64,000 nt of DNA from Pseudoalteromonas sp. XMcav2-N (GCF_024124545.1 NZ_JAMXSF010000016.1:87858-151857); one strand, 5' to 3'; counted from the stretch's first letter, positions 44,894-53,526 are shown. Notes: a model not told the origin generated them from the sequence alone. Numbers and translations are program-made.

Positions 44894-46150
44894 CTAATGC
44901 AGCGCTATGCTGCTATGATGTGCAAATTGTTCCTGATCAGACACTATGATGGTGTCTCCTGCCTGTAACCCGGCTAAGATTTCTATTTCCAGACTGGAAG
45001 CCTTGCCAAACTGTACTTGGGTTTTATTGGCAAACTGTTGCGCCGCATCCAGTTTAAGTATGTTCATGGTCTGATCAGGTTGTGAGAATGCCGGGCGTTT
45101 CACGTACAGGGCATCATTTAAGTGACGAATGATAATCGCCCCATCAATGGATAAGTCGGGTCGGGCTTCATTTGGCAAATCACCGAGCAGCTCAACATCT
45201 ACCTGTACGGTGCCGTTAACCACAGCGGGGTCAATGCGTGTGACTTTGCCCGTAATAGTATTAAAGCGCGTGTCTATCTCAACGGACTGACCCAGTGCTA
45301 TGTTTGCAGCTTGGATCTGTGGCACTTTTAACTCTGCTATGAGCTCATCAGCGTGAGCAAACTTGGCAATGTTTTGACCTAGTGCCACTCGTTGGCCAAG
45401 CTCCAGAGGCATTGCCTGAACGATACCATCGAGCGGGGCTGTGATCTGTAAGGATGTTAGCTGAAACTGCGCTTGCTCAATGGCTTTATGCAGTTTTGCC
45501 AGACGTGCTCTGCGCGCTTTATAACTGGCCTGAAGGTTCTTTGCTAATTGTAGCTGGCGACTTTTATCTATCCTGAGTGTTTGTGCAAGCTGAGTAACAG
45601 TTAATTTGGAGTCTTCATAGTCCAACCTGGATACCGTTGCATTGCCTTGTTTGATCAAATCTTCTTCTGCATCAAGACGCAGTTTGGCTTTGTCATATTG
45701 CATTTGAGTTTTAAGCAATAGTGCCTGCATTTCCAGCTTTTCCGATTGATGGCTGACAGCGAGCGCCTCAAGCTCTGCCTCCAGTGCCGTGTATTCCCAG
45801 TTTAACTCATCCAATTGTTGTTTTAGCTCTGGGTTACTCAATTCGACTATCAGGTCCCCGGCGTTGACTTCTGCACCTGGCTTTACAAGTATTCGCTCAA
45901 CTTTACCGGTTACATTACTTGCAACCCAGCGAATATCTTCCGGCACCAGCGTACCGGGGGCAGCAACTTTTATACTGAATTCTCCGCGTTGCACTATGGC
46001 TGTGAGCAGGGTGCCCCGTTCGACACTGAACGCGCTAAACTGTTGTTGGCTTATAACGAACAGCAGGGTGAGAAAACCAAATAGTGCAGCGACAATGAAT
46101 GTGCTCTTATGCTTGTACCAGGCTTTGCGTTGCTTTTTAACTATATCCAT
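44894..46150 (-). CDS. Periplasmic adaptor (HlyD/MacA family), module 2
   Basis: 418 residues from the ATG at 46150, which has CGGAG seven bases upstream. A longer frame from an ATG at 46180 is unlikely: it would start at or before the transcription start predicted from the sigma-54-like promoter at 46184. One membrane anchor (about 17-36), a split lipoyl domain (AAPGTLVPEDIRWV ... ITAPLDGIVQAMPLELGQRV), a coiled-coil hairpin (about 105-225) and a barrel domain. It links the inner-membrane permease with an outer-membrane channel encoded elsewhere. Confidence 0.87.
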   Translation of the reverse strand: MDIVKKQRKAWYKHKSTFIVAALFGFLTLLFVISQQQFSAFSVERGTLLTAIVQRGEFSIKVAAPGTLVPEDIRWVASNVTGKVERILVKPGAEVNAGDLIVELSNPELKQQLDELNWEYTALEAELEALAVSHQSEKLEMQALLLKTQMQYDKAKLRLDAEEDLIKQGNATVSRLDYEDSKLTVTQLAQTLRIDKSRQLQLAKNLQASYKARRARLAKLHKAIEQAQFQLTSLQITAPLDGIVQAMPLELGQRVALGQNIAKFAHADELIAELKVPQIQAANIALGQSVEIDTRFNTITGKVTRIDPAVVNGTVQVDVELLGDLPNEARPDLSIDGAIIIRHLNDALYVKRPAFSQPDQTMNILKLDAAQQFANKTQVQFGKASSLEIEILAGLQAGDTIIVSDQEQFAHHSSIALH

Positions 46151-46183
46151 GGGTAAACTCCGGTCTGAACTTAGCCACATATA

Positions 46184-46200
46184 ATCAAGCTTTGTGCCAA
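46184..46200 (-). promoter_or_regulatory. Candidate sigma-54 promoter of module 2
   Basis: On the minus strand TTGGCACAAAGCTTGAT has a perfect -24 element (TGGCAC), five spacer bases and TTGAT at -12, differing from TTGCW only at the C. The predicted start leaves a leader of about 24 nt that still contains the Shine-Dalgarno of the ATG at 46150. Confidence 0.55.
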
Positions 46201-46273
46201 GAGATAAAGTGTATAATTATCATGTTCTTATTTGAGACATTGTAAATGTGCGACATCACTTCACTGAAGTTAA

Positions 46274-46323
46274 GTCCCATTTTTGGGATGTCAGAATGAG
46301 ATGGCAGTCCCAAAACTGGGATG
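46274..46323. repeat. Two 17-bp palindromic sites, candidate enhancer of module 2
   Basis: GTCCCATTTTTGGGATG (46274-46290) and GTCCCAAAACTGGGATG (46307-46323) share TCCCA-N4-TGGGA, with centres 33 bp apart (three helical turns). They lie about 95-130 bp upstream of the sigma-54-like promoter and about 30 bp before the ATG of the divergent GNAT. In-phase tandem palindromes are the usual binding pattern for an NtrC-type dimer pair. Confidence 0.75.
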
Positions 46324-46352
46324 AGGCAGGCAAGACAGACAGGAGTTAACTT

Positions 46353-46808
46353 ATGAGAGAAATTCAGTGGCATATTCATCAGGGTAGCATTGAAGACATG
46401 CTGGTGGTTGAGCAGCAGATCCCTGAGTTTTCAAACCCCAAGACTCGGGAGGATATCCTTCAGAGGCTGGCTGGGCGCAAATATCTGGCGTTAATCGCCT
46501 GCTGTGATGGTCAGCCGGTTGCCTATAAACTCGGTTATGAGCAGGCTGCGCAACAGTTTTATAGCTGGCTTGGGGCTGTGATACCAGCTTGTCGTGGCAA
46601 GGGAGTGGCACGCGCACTATTGCTTGAGCAGGAGCGCTGGTGCCGTGAACAGGGCTTCAGTTACATTGAAGTTAAGACGATGAACCGCTTTAAAACCATG
46701 ATGCAGATGCTGGTAAGCCATGACTATCATATAGCGGAGCTGACTCATCCAGCAACGTCGACAGACACATTGCTGGATGTTCAGATCCGGTTTCGTAAGG
46801 CGCTTTAA
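46353..46808 (+). CDS. GNAT acetyltransferase divergent from module 2
   Basis: 151 residues. Acetyl-CoA loop IPACRGKGVARALLLEQERW and an internal KTMNRFKTMMQML typical of small GNATs. AGGAG lies 8 nt upstream. The two palindromes at 46274-46323 sit directly before it, so module 2's regulator might influence it. The last 4 bp overlap the convergent EamA gene. Confidence 0.82.
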   Translation: MREIQWHIHQGSIEDMLVVEQQIPEFSNPKTREDILQRLAGRKYLALIACCDGQPVAYKLGYEQAAQQFYSWLGAVIPACRGKGVARALLLEQERWCREQGFSYIEVKTMNRFKTMMQMLVSHDYHIAELTHPATSTDTLLDVQIRFRKAL

Positions 46809-47656
46809 CGCACGCGCGCATCAAAGTAATGATTGAGCCCTAAGGCCGCAAAAATAATCGCACTGCCCAGTCCCAAAGAGACCAGATCCGCAGTGCGATT
46901 CCAGATCAGGATATTTACCAGAATCCCCGCTGGGATCAATACATTGTTCATTACCGCCAACGCCCCGACTGATACCAAAGTGACACCTTTGTTCCAGATA
47001 AAATAGCCCAGTGCAGATGCAATAACGCCCAGGTAAATCAGGACCCCCCATTGCTGTGAGGTTGCAGGCAGCCGGTTCAGATCGCCAAACAAAGCAAAAC
47101 TCAGCAAAGATACGAGTAACGCGCCAATAAAGAAAAAACCAAAACTTTGATGGTGCACCAGCGTGTGTTGCTCAGCAAGGCGCTTGTAAAGGACCTGACC
47201 CAGTGCAAAACACAGGTTGGCGCCCTGAACGATGATAAAGCCCAGCCAGAAGTCAGGGTTAGGCGTTGTGAGGCGGATCACGACAGCGCCAAGTGTGGCC
47301 AGCAGTGCAACCATTAGATAGCGGGCATTGAAACGTCTTGCAAACAAATCATTGAGCAAAGTGATGTACACCGGCGTCATAACGGTAAACAAAAGTACTT
47401 CGGGCACGGACAGGAATAAAAAAGCATGGTAGTAAAAACCATACATAGCACCTATCTGGATAGCGCCTATTACCATTAATCTGAACATGACGGGGCGGGC
47501 AGTTTGCTGCCAACGAATAAACGGCAAGAAAACCAGAGTCGCCAGTGCAATACGACTGAGTGCCGCAAACCACAAGTCAACGGAGCCTGCCAGATAGACG
47601 CCGATCAGGCTGAATGAAAATGCCCACACCAGGGTGATAAAAATCAAGTGATACAT
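46805..47656 (-). CDS. EamA/DMT-family transporter
   Basis: 283 residues, ten predicted membrane helices in two EamA repeats (about 5-125 and 140-275). Inner-membrane drug/metabolite exporter superfamily, resembling YddG/RhaT-like members; the substrate is unknown. No clear ribosome site before the ATG at 47656. Confidence 0.85.
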   Translation of the reverse strand: MYHLIFITLVWAFSFSLIGVYLAGSVDLWFAALSRIALATLVFLPFIRWQQTARPVMFRLMVIGAIQIGAMYGFYYHAFLFLSVPEVLLFTVMTPVYITLLNDLFARRFNARYLMVALLATLGAVVIRLTTPNPDFWLGFIIVQGANLCFALGQVLYKRLAEQHTLVHHQSFGFFFIGALLVSLLSFALFGDLNRLPATSQQWGVLIYLGVIASALGYFIWNKGVTLVSVGALAVMNNVLIPAGILVNILIWNRTADLVSLGLGSAIIFAALGLNHYFDARVR

Positions 47657-47897
47657 ATTCAGGTAAGTTATTCAGTGTAGCAAGATGTACGGGATCATAC
47701 CGCAGCAGGAGTTGACTAATCTAATGAAAACAGAGCATAACATAAACTACGTGACTGTTGGCCGGCCGCTTAACGCAACTTTGATTAAGTTCGGTGCAAC
47801 TTGTTTGAGCAAGTAAAGATTGAATCATCGAAAATAGCGAATTAAAGGCGCGTTATAATATGATTTTATTTTATAAGCACCGGGTTACAATGATCTT

Positions 47898-47966
47898 GTT
47901 TTCACATTTATCCCTTCATGATTACCCATGATGTGTATTAAGGCCGCTTTATGCGGCCTTTTTTTT
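47898..47966 (+). ncRNA. Putative small RNA, copy 1
   Basis: Predicted RNA of about 69 nt from a -10-like TACAAT (47886-47891). CACA...TGTG and TCATG...CATGA form a hairpin with loop ATTACC and a 9-nt bulge TTTATCCCT; the intrinsic terminator GGCCGC-TTTAT-GCGGCC plus T8 (47942-47966) follows. No GGA motifs, so not CsrB-like. No open frame starts inside it. C-rich unpaired parts could pair with Shine-Dalgarno sequences. The start site is inferred. Confidence 0.6.
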
Positions 47967-47974
47967 GTCAGCAT

Positions 47975-48009
47975 TTTCTGCTTTCTGCTTTCTGCTTTCT
48001 GCTTTCTGC
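47975..48009. repeat. Heptanucleotide tandem repeat (TTTCTGC)5
   Basis: Five exact copies of TTTCTGC directly after the terminator of small-RNA copy 1. Copy 2 is not followed by the repeat. It is prone to slippage, and not inside a credible gene. Confidence 0.9.
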
Positions 48010-48249
48010 ACCTGTAACCCTAAAAATAGTTTTTATGCTGCAGATGTCCCATTGTTTTCTTCCAGCAGGAAAAGGTGCACCCACAGTTCCATTAAAGGCA
48101 ATACGGCTTCGTTGCTTAAGGCGTTGTCATTACAGTAACCTTGTTTAGTGAGCAAGGATCAACAAGACAATTAAATCAATCGGAAATTACGAACTAACAG
48201 AACGTAATAATATGATTTTATTTTATAACGGGCGAGCTACAATGATCTT

Positions 48250-48318
48250 GTTTTCACATTTATCCCTTCATGATTACCCATGATGTGTGTTAAGGCCGCT
48301 TTATGCGGCCTTTTTTTT
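48250..48318 (+). ncRNA. Putative small RNA, copy 2
   Basis: Same predicted hairpin, bulge and terminator as copy 1, with TACAAT at 48238-48243 and one change (GTGTGT for GTGTAT) just before the terminator. Copy 2 ends about 105 bp upstream of the SYLF lipoprotein gene. Preservation of the -10, the RNA and the terminator with divergence in the spacer supports a selected transcription unit. Confidence 0.6.
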
Positions 48319-48422
48319 GCTTGTCAGTTCTGTTCAGCTGCGCCTAACCTGCCTACCCTTAAGATGACACTTTTCAACAGGCAGTGCTTTATTGTCTGTA
48401 CCAACTGTAAAAGGAAAAAGGT

Positions 48423-48986
48423 ATGCGTACAATTCCATTGTTGATGTCGGTTGTTTTATCTGTGTTGCTGAGTGCCTGTGCGTCCATGGGACCGGGCGAC
48501 GCCGCACAAAAGCGCGCCGAAATCCATAAAATGAAACGAGAAACCCTGACAAAACTGTATAGTAAAAAACCAGATATCCGTGCGCAGTTGAGTAATGCAC
48601 CGGGTTATGCGGTGTTTTCCAATGCGAATCTGAACATCATTTTTGTCGCTGCCGGTACAGGCTATGGCGTGGTGGAGGATAATATCGCGGGCAAGTCAAC
48701 CTACATGAATATGGCCGAAGGGGGAGTCGGGCTTGGCCTGGGTGCCAAGGACTATCGCATCGTGATGGTGTTTCACACTAAAGCGGCCATGAAACAGTTC
48801 GTCGAGTCGGGCTGGACATTTGGGGGCAACGCAGATGCGGCGGCAAGAGCTGCTGATAAAGGGGCATCCATTGAAGGTGAAGTTTATTATGGGGATGTCA
48901 CCGTCTATACGTTTACCGAAAGTGGTTTGGCGTTGCAGGCGACCATCAAAGGCACCAAGTTCTGGAAAGATAAAGAACTAAACTGA
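48423..48986 (+). CDS. SYLF (YSC84-like) domain lipoprotein
   Basis: 187 residues. Lipobox LSAC (Cys19); the remainder matches the bacterial SYLF/Ysc84 lipid-binding domain, with APGYAVFSNANLNIIFVAAG, EGGVGLGLGAKDYRIVMVF and a glycine-rich core. AAGG lies 2-5 nt and AAAAGGAAAA further upstream. An envelope lipid-associated role is inferred from the domain. Confidence 0.82.
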   Translation: MRTIPLLMSVVLSVLLSACASMGPGDAAQKRAEIHKMKRETLTKLYSKKPDIRAQLSNAPGYAVFSNANLNIIFVAAGTGYGVVEDNIAGKSTYMNMAEGGVGLGLGAKDYRIVMVFHTKAAMKQFVESGWTFGGNADAAARAADKGASIEGEVYYGDVTVYTFTESGLALQATIKGTKFWKDKELN

Positions 48987-48998
48987 TTGGCTTACGCT

Positions 48999-49021
48999 CA
49001 GCTGGCTTCTCAGGCCAGCTG
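48999..49021 (+). terminator. Possible terminator after the SYLF gene
   Basis: CAGCTGGC (48999-49006) and GCCAGCTG (49014-49021) around seven bases, followed by ACAAATTTG rather than a clean T-run. Confidence 0.4.
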
Positions 49022-49113
49022 ACAAATTTGCTTACCAATTGTCACAATTGTACTGGTTTTAACTCGCCGCTCTGACGTTACACTGACAGCAGACTAAAAA
49101 CCAGGGAAGCAAT

Positions 49114-49836
49114 ATGATCTTAGTACTTGGCGCAAGTGGCGCGACGGGTAAGCTGGTTGTTGAGCAGTTGCAGTCGACGCAGGAGCCAGTCAGAGTGCTG
49201 GTACGAAAGTGCAGTACTCAACTGGCATGGTTGAAAACTAACCCTCAATTGGATGTCAGAGTCGGTGATATCGCTGAGCTCAGTACAAATGAGCTTAATG
49301 CCTTGGTATCGGGCGTACAGACGGTAATTTGTTGCCTGGGACATAGGGCAACGTTTCAGGGCATTTATGGCCCGCCGCGCCGCTTGGTGTGTGATGCTGT
49401 GCGTAATGTGTGTGAGGCAATCGATAAGAATCATGCCCACACTCAGGTAAAATTCATCTTGATGAACAGTACCGGATGTCGCAATGAGCTGCTGAATGAA
49501 CGCCCATCTTTGGCACATCGAGCGGTAGTCGCATTACTCAGATTATGTCTGCCACCTCATCCGGACAACGAAGCGGCCGCACGGACCCTGCGGGCGTACT
49601 CGGCCGTCGAAACAGGGGTTGACTGGGTGGTCGTTCGTCCAGATTCATTGATTGATGAGCCTGAGGTGAGTGCCTACGACGTCCACCCATCTCCAATAAG
49701 AGATGCCATTTTTAACGCCGGGCAAACCAGTCGTATTAATGTTGCCCACTTTATGTGTCAGTTGGCACTGGACTCAGGCTTATGGCTGCAATGGCAGGGT
49801 CAGTCTCCCGTACTCTACAACCAAAGCCAGCCTTAG
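49114..49836 (+). CDS. NAD(P)-binding SDR-like oxidoreductase
   Basis: 240 residues. N-terminal Rossmann motif VLGASGATGKLV and overall resemblance to NAD(P)H-binding atypical short-chain dehydrogenases (NmrA/PF13460 group). No YxxxK catalytic pair is obvious, which is usual in the atypical group. Substrate unknown. Its 3' end overlaps the convergent porin gene by 4 bp. Confidence 0.8.
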   Translation: MILVLGASGATGKLVVEQLQSTQEPVRVLVRKCSTQLAWLKTNPQLDVRVGDIAELSTNELNALVSGVQTVICCLGHRATFQGIYGPPRRLVCDAVRNVCEAIDKNHAHTQVKFILMNSTGCRNELLNERPSLAHRAVVALLRLCLPPHPDNEAAARTLRAYSAVETGVDWVVVRPDSLIDEPEVSAYDVHPSPIRDAIFNAGQTSRINVAHFMCQLALDSGLWLQWQGQSPVLYNQSQP

Positions 49837-51026
49837 TACTCAATCGTGGTTTTGTAATCGTACCGGAAACCGATTGAAATGGAGTCGAAATCATCACCGT
49901 TGACAAACGACTTGTTAAGGTACTCAAGGTGTACCCTGAGTACCTTGATCGGGCTCCATTCCAGGGTGACGTTAAACCCATCAAAGCTGCCAGCCGCGGG
50001 ATCTGAATCCCGAAAACCGTCATCAAAATCAAAATACCCAGCTTTCAACTTGTAGGCTTTGGCCAGTTGATAGGCGAATGACAGATCAAAGGTGTGGCCG
50101 CTGCGATCGGCGCCCGGAGCGCGTCGGTCATAATTTTTGTCCTGATAGGCAACCGCTGCGTAGAAGCGGGGTGTAAACTGATAAGCCAGTGAGGTCGCCC
50201 AAAGATTATTGTCTCCAAGCTGGATATCATCCGCATAAACATCATTTTGCTGATAGGTGATAGCTGCATGCAAATCGTTGGCATCATAGCTCAGACCCAC
50301 ATTGATTAAATCGTCAGAATTGCTGCCTGATTCTCCATTAAACTGTGCAACTGCGACAAAAGTAAAGGGTCCGGGGGTGAGTCGGTAACTTATTAGGTTA
50401 TCAACAAAGAACAAGCTCTCAGGATCATAGGCGAACGGACTGTTAGCATGGTTGAAGATATCAACGTATTCGGCGATGAATAAATACTGCGCGGGTCTTT
50501 GCTTGCCAATACCAAAGCGGCCTACGGGTGTATTTAAGGCAGTGTAGGCCCGCCGAGAGCGACCAAAATTACCTTCATTTGCAACGTCAATACTCCATTC
50601 ACCATGCAACTCAGCACTCCAGTCTTCGTCGAACTCGTGCGTTACTTTGAGTCCGGCGTGAGACAGTGCATCGCGTACGTCCCAATTGTCCTCGCCATTA
50701 GTTTCAAGGCGGCCGTAAGTCGGGCGCATTGTGGCATAGACGTCTAATGTACGCTTTTCTTCCTGGGCTGTTTCCTTGGATGTATGAGCAGGCTTTTGTT
50801 TGTCCGCTGTCGGTTGTGAGGTTTTGGCAGCAGGCTCAGATACGTGCGTTGCTGTTGTCGGTGGGTGTTGTTTCTCGAAGCGTGCTTTTAATGCCCGCAG
50901 TTGCGCTTCCAGAGCTTCGATATCTGCCATTGTGACAGGGCGCTCTGAGCTCGCATGGCTGCTGGACATTGGGATACACAGCGCTACCAGGATAGCTTTA
51001 GCTACAGAAGAGATCGCGATTTTCAT
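49833..51026 (-). CDS. Outer-membrane porin with N-terminal coiled coil
   Basis: 397 residues. Signal peptide (to about residue 26), a short heptad region (DIEALEAQLRALKARFEKQ) and a Thr/Ala/Lys-rich linker, then a 16-strand-like barrel rich in alternating aromatic residues with FGRSRRAYTALNTPVGRFGIGKQ. The C-terminal residue is Tyr rather than Phe. Resembles general porins with coiled-coil necks (DcaP-type). Substrate unknown. Confidence 0.82.
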   Translation of the reverse strand: MKIAISSVAKAILVALCIPMSSSHASSERPVTMADIEALEAQLRALKARFEKQHPPTTATHVSEPAAKTSQPTADKQKPAHTSKETAQEEKRTLDVYATMRPTYGRLETNGEDNWDVRDALSHAGLKVTHEFDEDWSAELHGEWSIDVANEGNFGRSRRAYTALNTPVGRFGIGKQRPAQYLFIAEYVDIFNHANSPFAYDPESLFFVDNLISYRLTPGPFTFVAVAQFNGESGSNSDDLINVGLSYDANDLHAAITYQQNDVYADDIQLGDNNLWATSLAYQFTPRFYAAVAYQDKNYDRRAPGADRSGHTFDLSFAYQLAKAYKLKAGYFDFDDGFRDSDPAAGSFDGFNVTLEWSPIKVLRVHLEYLNKSFVNGDDFDSISIGFRYDYKTTIEY

Positions 51027-51116
51027 AGCAAATTACCAAATTCGTTGCGTTAGTTGCGATAAACCGAATTATAGACAACACTTTGGCAAAGGGTGATTTT
51101 AATTGGCCTAAATTAT

Positions 51117-53000
51117 ATGAAAATCCGCAGCAAATTCTCTTTGGCATCGGCGCTTCTCATCTTTGTGATCATCTTAGTGATCAGCACGACCACGTATTGG
51201 TTGGTGAATACTTCTATGAATAAGAAAACCACCGCCTATGTGAGTGATTCCGCACAGTTACTGGCGCTGGGAATTGATAACTGGCTGGCCGAGAAAGCCG
51301 CTTTGATTAGATTATTGCGAAGTCAGATTGAAGCTGATTTTAGTCCGGATCAATTTCAAAAGGGGCTTGAATCACCCTATTTTAAAGAGGCATTTTTGCT
51401 GGCATTTGGTACTTTAAGCAACGAGCCCGTTTTAAGGTCGAACAATCCTAACCGGCAAAATCCGCCGGATGTCGACTTTCGGGAGCGGGGCTGGTACAAA
51501 CTGGCCAGAGACAAAGGCAAGACGGTGTTTACCAGCCCGTATACGGATGCCGCGACGGGAGAGTTATTGCTCTCAGTGGTGGCACCTATCAATTCGGGTG
51601 GCCAGTTTCGTGGTGCCATTGGCGGCGATCTCAGTCTGGATACCATTGCCAAAAGCGTCAATGCAGTGAACTTTGATGGCACAGGTTATGCCTTTTTAGT
51701 AGACAGCAAAGGGACCATCGTCTCTCACCAAAATGCCAAGCTCAATGGCAAGCCGCTTAGTGCTTTATCGCCTCAATTGCATAAATCAGCAGAGCAGACC
51801 CTATTGGAAGTGACTGTAAAAGGGGAGGCGAAGCTACTCTACTTTTATCCATTGTCTCAGCAATACGGCACGGATTGGTATCTGGCAGTCTTGCTTGATA
51901 AAGCACTGGTGTTTCGTGATCTGAGAGAGTTGTCTATGAGTACTCTGATGCTGGCTGTTGTGGCGATCCTGCTAGGGGCATTTCTGAGTCGTGCGTTAGC
52001 AATTCAGCTACTTAGACCACTAAAAGACCTCAACGATGCGATCACCAACATTGCGTCGGGTAGCGGCGATCTGACGCAGCGTGTACGTATAAAACACCAG
52101 GATGAATGCGGTAAGGTGGCGCAGGAGTTTAACCAGTTTCTGGGGTCATTACATAGCTTGGTAACTGACGTGAAACAGCGGGCTGATATGGTGGTTGCCA
52201 GTTGTGACGAGGCACGAACTTTGGCTAATCAGTCCAGCTCTCAGCTCACTGAGCAAGTACAGTTAATCGAGGGGCTGGCAACGGCAATGCACGAAATGAG
52301 CACCACCTCCAGTGAGATAGCTGGCAGCGCGCAGAATGCGGCAACATCCATTACTTCCGTTAATGAAAAAGCGGCGCAGGGTCAGCAGGTATTCCAGAAA
52401 ACCCGTGGAGAAATTAGCGCGTTAGCAGACGAAATTAACACATCGCACGAAATGAGTACGCAACTGGCCGAATATAGCCAAAGTATTGAAAACATCTTGT
52501 CTGTCATCAACGGTATTGCAGAACAAACAAACCTGTTGGCCTTGAATGCCGCCATTGAAGCAGCCAGGGCTGGTGAGCAAGGGCGGGGCTTTGCAGTGGT
52601 CGCTGATGAAGTACGCTCACTGGCGACCAAAACGCAAGAATCGACTACCGAAATCAAGTCCATGATAGAGCAGATCCAAGCCTCGTCGATACAAGTCCAA
52701 AGTGCGATGGGCAGCAGTCGCGATAAAACTTTGCTCTGTGTGGAGCAAACAGAGCAGGCCACGGGTATGCTTAATGAGATATCCGAAGCCGTCAAAGATA
52801 TCATGGATCGCAATATTCAGATTGCAACTGCCATAGAAGAACAAAGCGTGGTGATTGAGGAAATTAATAAAAATACCTCTAATATCAATGATATTAGCGT
52901 AGAGGTAGGGAGTTTTGCGATTCGTCAGTACGAGTCCAGCAAGGTGCTGGCACAACATGCTCATGAACAAGAGGGGCTGCTGTCGAAATTCACGCTTTAG
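51117..53000 (+). CDS. Methyl-accepting chemotaxis protein (dCache)
   Basis: About 627 residues from the ATG at 51117. First helix (about 8-28), periplasmic double-Cache domain (about 35-270) with NRQNPPDVDFRERGWYKLA and GGDLSLDTIAKSVN, second helix (about 275-298), HAMP, and a signalling domain with the invariant hairpin region LLALNAAIEAARAGEQGRGF. The double-Cache type usually binds amino acids or similar small ligands. It feeds the CheA/CheW pathway. Confidence 0.93.
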   Translation: MKIRSKFSLASALLIFVIILVISTTTYWLVNTSMNKKTTAYVSDSAQLLALGIDNWLAEKAALIRLLRSQIEADFSPDQFQKGLESPYFKEAFLLAFGTLSNEPVLRSNNPNRQNPPDVDFRERGWYKLARDKGKTVFTSPYTDAATGELLLSVVAPINSGGQFRGAIGGDLSLDTIAKSVNAVNFDGTGYAFLVDSKGTIVSHQNAKLNGKPLSALSPQLHKSAEQTLLEVTVKGEAKLLYFYPLSQQYGTDWYLAVLLDKALVFRDLRELSMSTLMLAVVAILLGAFLSRALAIQLLRPLKDLNDAITNIASGSGDLTQRVRIKHQDECGKVAQEFNQFLGSLHSLVTDVKQRADMVVASCDEARTLANQSSSQLTEQVQLIEGLATAMHEMSTTSSEIAGSAQNAATSITSVNEKAAQGQQVFQKTRGEISALADEINTSHEMSTQLAEYSQSIENILSVINGIAEQTNLLALNAAIEAARAGEQGRGFAVVADEVRSLATKTQESTTEIKSMIEQIQASSIQVQSAMGSSRDKTLLCVEQTEQATGMLNEISEAVKDIMDRNIQIATAIEEQSVVIEEINKNTSNINDISVEVGSFAIRQYESSKVLAQHAHEQEGLLSKFTL

Positions 53001-53057
53001 CTTGGCTGCGGCAAGTTGTACACTTGTCGCATAACCAATAGAGTAAATGAGCCAACT

Positions 53058-53519
53058 TTGGACAACAAGAAAAACATATGGGTGGATGCAGATGCGTGTC
53101 CTGTGGTGATACGCGAGATTTTATTCCGTGCCGCAGCCAGAACCCAGATGCCCGTCACATTCGTCGCCAATCAGTATATAAAAACACCGCCGTCACCCTA
53201 CATTCACAAGCTACAGGTAAGCAGTGGTTTTGACGTTGCCGACAACGAAATTGTACGTCGTATGAACGCGGGAGATTTAGTGATCACCAGTGATATTCCA
53301 CTGGCGGCAGAAGCCATAGAGAAAGGCGGGCTAGCACTGAGCACGCGCGGTGAAGAATTTACCCGGGAAAACATTCGCTCCCGGCTGAATATTCGTGATT
53401 TTATGGATACCATGCGCAGCAGTGGTATGGTCAGTGGCGGTCCACCTCCGCTGGGGCAGGCAGAAAAACAACAGTTTGCCAACAGCCTGGACCGCTGGTT
53501 GCAACAAAACAAAGGCTAG
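53058..53519 (+). CDS. yaiI: UPF0178 family protein YaiI
   Basis: About 153 residues. WVDADACPVVIREILFRAA, GFDVADNEIV and RDFMDTMRSSGM are hallmarks of the YaiI/YqxD family (PIN-like fold, function unknown). No ATG fits the conserved N-terminus: the frame opens with TTG at 53016, and TTG at 53058 (LDNKKNIWVDADACP) gives the length closest to E. coli YaiI. Confidence 0.85.
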   Translation: MDNKKNIWVDADACPVVIREILFRAAARTQMPVTFVANQYIKTPPSPYIHKLQVSSGFDVADNEIVRRMNAGDLVITSDIPLAAEAIEKGGLALSTRGEEFTRENIRSRLNIRDFMDTMRSSGMVSGGPPPLGQAEKQQFANSLDRWLQQNKG

Positions 53520-53526
53520 CCTGAAA

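Larger units (their letters stand above)
47855..48318 (+). repeat. Tandem duplication carrying a small-RNA unit
   Basis: The segment 47855-47966 recurs at 48207-48318, offset 352 bp. Both begin ATAATATGATTTTATTTTAT and end in the same terminator; the interior is almost identical except for about nine bases just upstream of TACAAT and one base before the terminator. Weaker similarity continues some 50 bp further upstream (CTTGTTT, AATCATCG-like). Confidence 0.85.

Noticed and set aside
46151..46180. Upstream ATG (46180) as start of the module 2 adaptor
   Set aside because: The ATG at 46150 has a good Shine-Dalgarno, and the upstream ATG would sit at or before the predicted transcription start.
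47951..48148. 65-codon frame across the TTTCTGC repeat
   Set aside because: It begins inside a terminator, is a product of the repeat, and has no ribosome site.
47855..48318. CsrB/CsrC-type RNA under UvrY control
   Set aside because: The duplicated RNAs lack the repeated GGA loops that define CsrA-titrating RNAs.
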